64,000 nucleotides of DNA, from positions 62,001-126,000 of the forward strand of contig CAYGUX010000004.1 of assembly GCA_964353175.1 (NCBI GenBank), read 5' to 3'. The notes below the pieces were generated by a model, which worked only from the letters and a program-made list of their open reading frames with translations, searched no databases and had not been told where the DNA came from. This document shows positions 62,618-64,000 of the stretch, in pieces (the stretch's first letter is position 1; each line of letters begins with the position of its first letter). The stretch comes from JAIYCX01 sp964353175 (lineage in GTDB: Bacteria > Bdellovibrionota_C > UBA2361 > SZUA-149 > DAOLCO01). Position numbers and translations under genes: made by a program.

Positions 62618-63642
62618 TGTTAACTAAAATACTACTCAGCCCATTTAGCCTTCTCTACACGCTTGTTGTTTTGGTTCGACTTACCATATTTAATAATTTC
62701 TCATTCTTACGTTTCAAAGCTTCCGTTCCTGTAATTTGCCTAGGAAACATAAGTGCCGGCGGTAGCGGAAAGACGCCAATTGGTTTACACTTAGCTAAAA
62801 CGCTCGCGGAATCAAAAAAAGTGGGCATACTTCTAAGAGGATATAAATCGGAATCAAATAAACCAAGACCATTATTAGTTGAAGTAGCAGACAATGCTAA
62901 AGAAGTGGGAGATGAAGCCCTACTTTATAAAACTCTCATAGAAGACAAAGTTTCGGTAGTTATCTCTCCGAATAGAAAAGAAGGCTTAAAAAATCTGCTA
63001 GACTTGGGTGCAGAAGTCATCATCATGGATGATGGATTACAACATTTAAAGGTTAAACCTAGCCTGCCCATTTGTATCATCGAAGTATCAGACTTAGAAG
63101 AAATAAATAACCCAAGCATTTTAGATATTTTGCCTTCGGGGAGACTAAGAGAGTGGCCTAGCTGGACTTTAAGTAGATCAGATGTGGTAATTTTCACAAA
63201 GAAGTCTAAGTTCACTACCTTAGACAAAGAAAAAGTGGATGCTTGTGTTGAAAAGTATAGAATTAAAAATCATATTGAAGTAGAGCTAATCGCAGATTCG
63301 CTCTATGATGCGGTAAGCAAAGAAGCGGTAAGCTTGAATGAATCTGATAAACCAAGCTTATTTTCTACGATTGCAAGACCGAAGCTTTTAGAAAAGAACC
63401 TAGAAGAGATGGGGATTCAAATCAAAGACAAGATGATTCTCCCGGATCATACACCCATAGACAGGGAAGAATGGATTCGGATTAAATCCAAGTTAAGTAA
63501 ACCAATAATATGTACAGAGAAAGATTTGGTAAAGATTCTTAGATTTTTGGAAAAAAGAAGTGAGGTGTTAGTTCTCAAACAGGAAATTAGGGAGCTTGAG
63601 GATAGTGGCATTACTTTAGATAGCCTAAAGTCTCGGTTGTAA
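62617..63642 (+). CDS. lpxK: Tetraacyldisaccharide 4'-kinase (lipid A 4'-kinase)
   Basis: 341 residues. A hydrophobic N-terminal segment anchors it to the inner membrane; Walker A is GNISAGGSGKTP and the conserved DDGLQHLKV contains catalytic acidic residues. It phosphorylates the lipid A precursor, so the organism makes LPS. The GTG start overlaps the stop of the upstream membrane protein (TAGTG). Confidence 0.96.
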   Translation: MLTKILLSPFSLLYTLVVLVRLTIFNNFSFLRFKASVPVICLGNISAGGSGKTPIGLHLAKTLAESKKVGILLRGYKSESNKPRPLLVEVADNAKEVGDEALLYKTLIEDKVSVVISPNRKEGLKNLLDLGAEVIIMDDGLQHLKVKPSLPICIIEVSDLEEINNPSILDILPSGRLREWPSWTLSRSDVVIFTKKSKFTTLDKEKVDACVEKYRIKNHIEVELIADSLYDAVSKEAVSLNESDKPSLFSTIARPKLLEKNLEEMGIQIKDKMILPDHTPIDREEWIRIKSKLSKPIICTEKDLVKILRFLEKRSEVLVLKQEIRELEDSGITLDSLKSRL

Positions 63643-63844
63643 TTTCAGTAGACATTACGCTTTTATAAAATCTAAAAAACAAGTAGTTGATCCTAAGGCG
63701 GTCTAAAGATTACCTTTGCGGTAAACCCTCCTCTGTTCAGAAAGCTTAAAAGATAATAGCTTAAACAAAAATATTGTATTTATAATTAACAATACGCTAT
63801 CATTACCAAGCCCGAACAAAGAAAAAATGCTTTAAGCTATTATA

Positions 63845-64000
63845 ATGTTAAACAAACTAACTCTCTTCTTACTTACCTTGCTCATAACTACCAATGGCCT
63901 TGCAGAGCCTTTTAAAGTTGGGGTTATCCTTCCTCTTAGTGGGCCTGTGGCTCAATATGGATATGCTTTAAAAAATGGATTCGATTTATTTGAAAAGCAT
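63845..64000 (+). CDS. Periplasmic binding protein, third paralog, cut by the right edge
   Basis: The first 52 residues are visible. A signal peptide (about residues 1-20, cut near GLAEP) is followed by KVGVILPLSGPVAQYGYAL, the Peripla_BP_6 start shared with the proteins at 26212 and 41287. The rest lies outside the window. Confidence 0.85.
   Translation, partial: MLNKLTLFLLTLLITTNGLAEPFKVGVILPLSGPVAQYGYALKNGFDLFEKH

Overview
The window is about 64 kb of AT-rich DNA (roughly 36-38% GC by eye) from a diderm, LPS-making proteobacterium-like organism. LpxK, lipobox lipoproteins, a Pal-like OmpA protein, LspA and a cbb3 oxidase all point that way. The gene set (Tad pilus operon with a two-component pair, CcoNO fusion, eukaryote-type IleS, many periplasmic binding proteins) would fit a deltaproteobacterial or Bdellovibrionota-like lineage, but no rRNA or other taxonomic marker is present, so the placement is an inference. 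I saw no tRNA, rRNA or CRISPR array.

Layout. 1-3.2 kb: xseA (the last few codons lie off the left edge) with an unusual N-terminal extension, a sigma-70-type factor and a small low-complexity protein. 3.2-13.4 kb: one long minus-strand Tad/Flp operon (CpaE-Flp-CpaB-TadA-TadB-TadC, a receiver protein, a hybrid kinase and a membrane J-domain protein). 13.7-19 kb: RluA-type pseudouridine synthase, a histidine kinase-like protein, then def-fmt-plsY. 19-22 kb: a DUF234-type ATPase with its own sigma-70 promoter and operator, and an unknown protein behind a leader of five consecutive hairpins. 22-42.5 kb: mostly housekeeping genes (srkA, rpe, clpX, lspA, ileS, aminotransferase, EVE protein), envelope lipoproteins, two periplasmic binding proteins and a helicase-derived RNA-binding protein. 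42.5-52.9 kb: a cbb3 oxidase locus (fixI-ccoS ... ccoNO-Q-P-G-H) interrupted by an AbiE-type toxin-antitoxin pair and a GNAT gene. 53.1-60.5 kb: a foreign-looking biosynthetic island. 60.6-61.7 kb: an IS1380-like transposase fragment fused to a second, truncated fixI. 61.9-64 kb: a DsbD/TauE-like membrane protein, lpxK and the start of a third periplasmic binding protein.

The best candidate for an undescribed system is the 53-60.5 kb island. It has a PqqD-like RiPP recognition protein whose own C-terminus looks like a lasso-type leader followed by a Pro/Gly/Ser/Thr-rich core, a B2-type transglutaminase-like protease, an HPr-kinase-like enzyme, an Fe(II)/2-oxoglutarate oxygenase, two methyltransferases, and a fusion of a peptidoglycan glycosyltransferase (GT51) with a NTP_transf_5 nucleotidyltransferase. 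No lasso cyclase (asparagine synthetase-like) is seen, and the putative core has no Asp or Glu for a macrolactam ring. It therefore looks like a related but different RiPP pathway, with proline hydroxylation and Ser/Thr phosphorylation as plausible chemistry. The island lies between an intact fixI and a diverged partial fixI, which suggests how it arrived.

Other items of interest: a 45-codon ccoS; probable AUU starts for two island genes; an AbiE operon in reversed order with a probably leaderless promoter; two imperfect long inverted repeats and a REP-like palindrome in convergent intergenic gaps; and an orphan DbpA-type RNA-binding domain attached to a degenerate helicase domain and a long Arg/Asn/Asp-rich tail.
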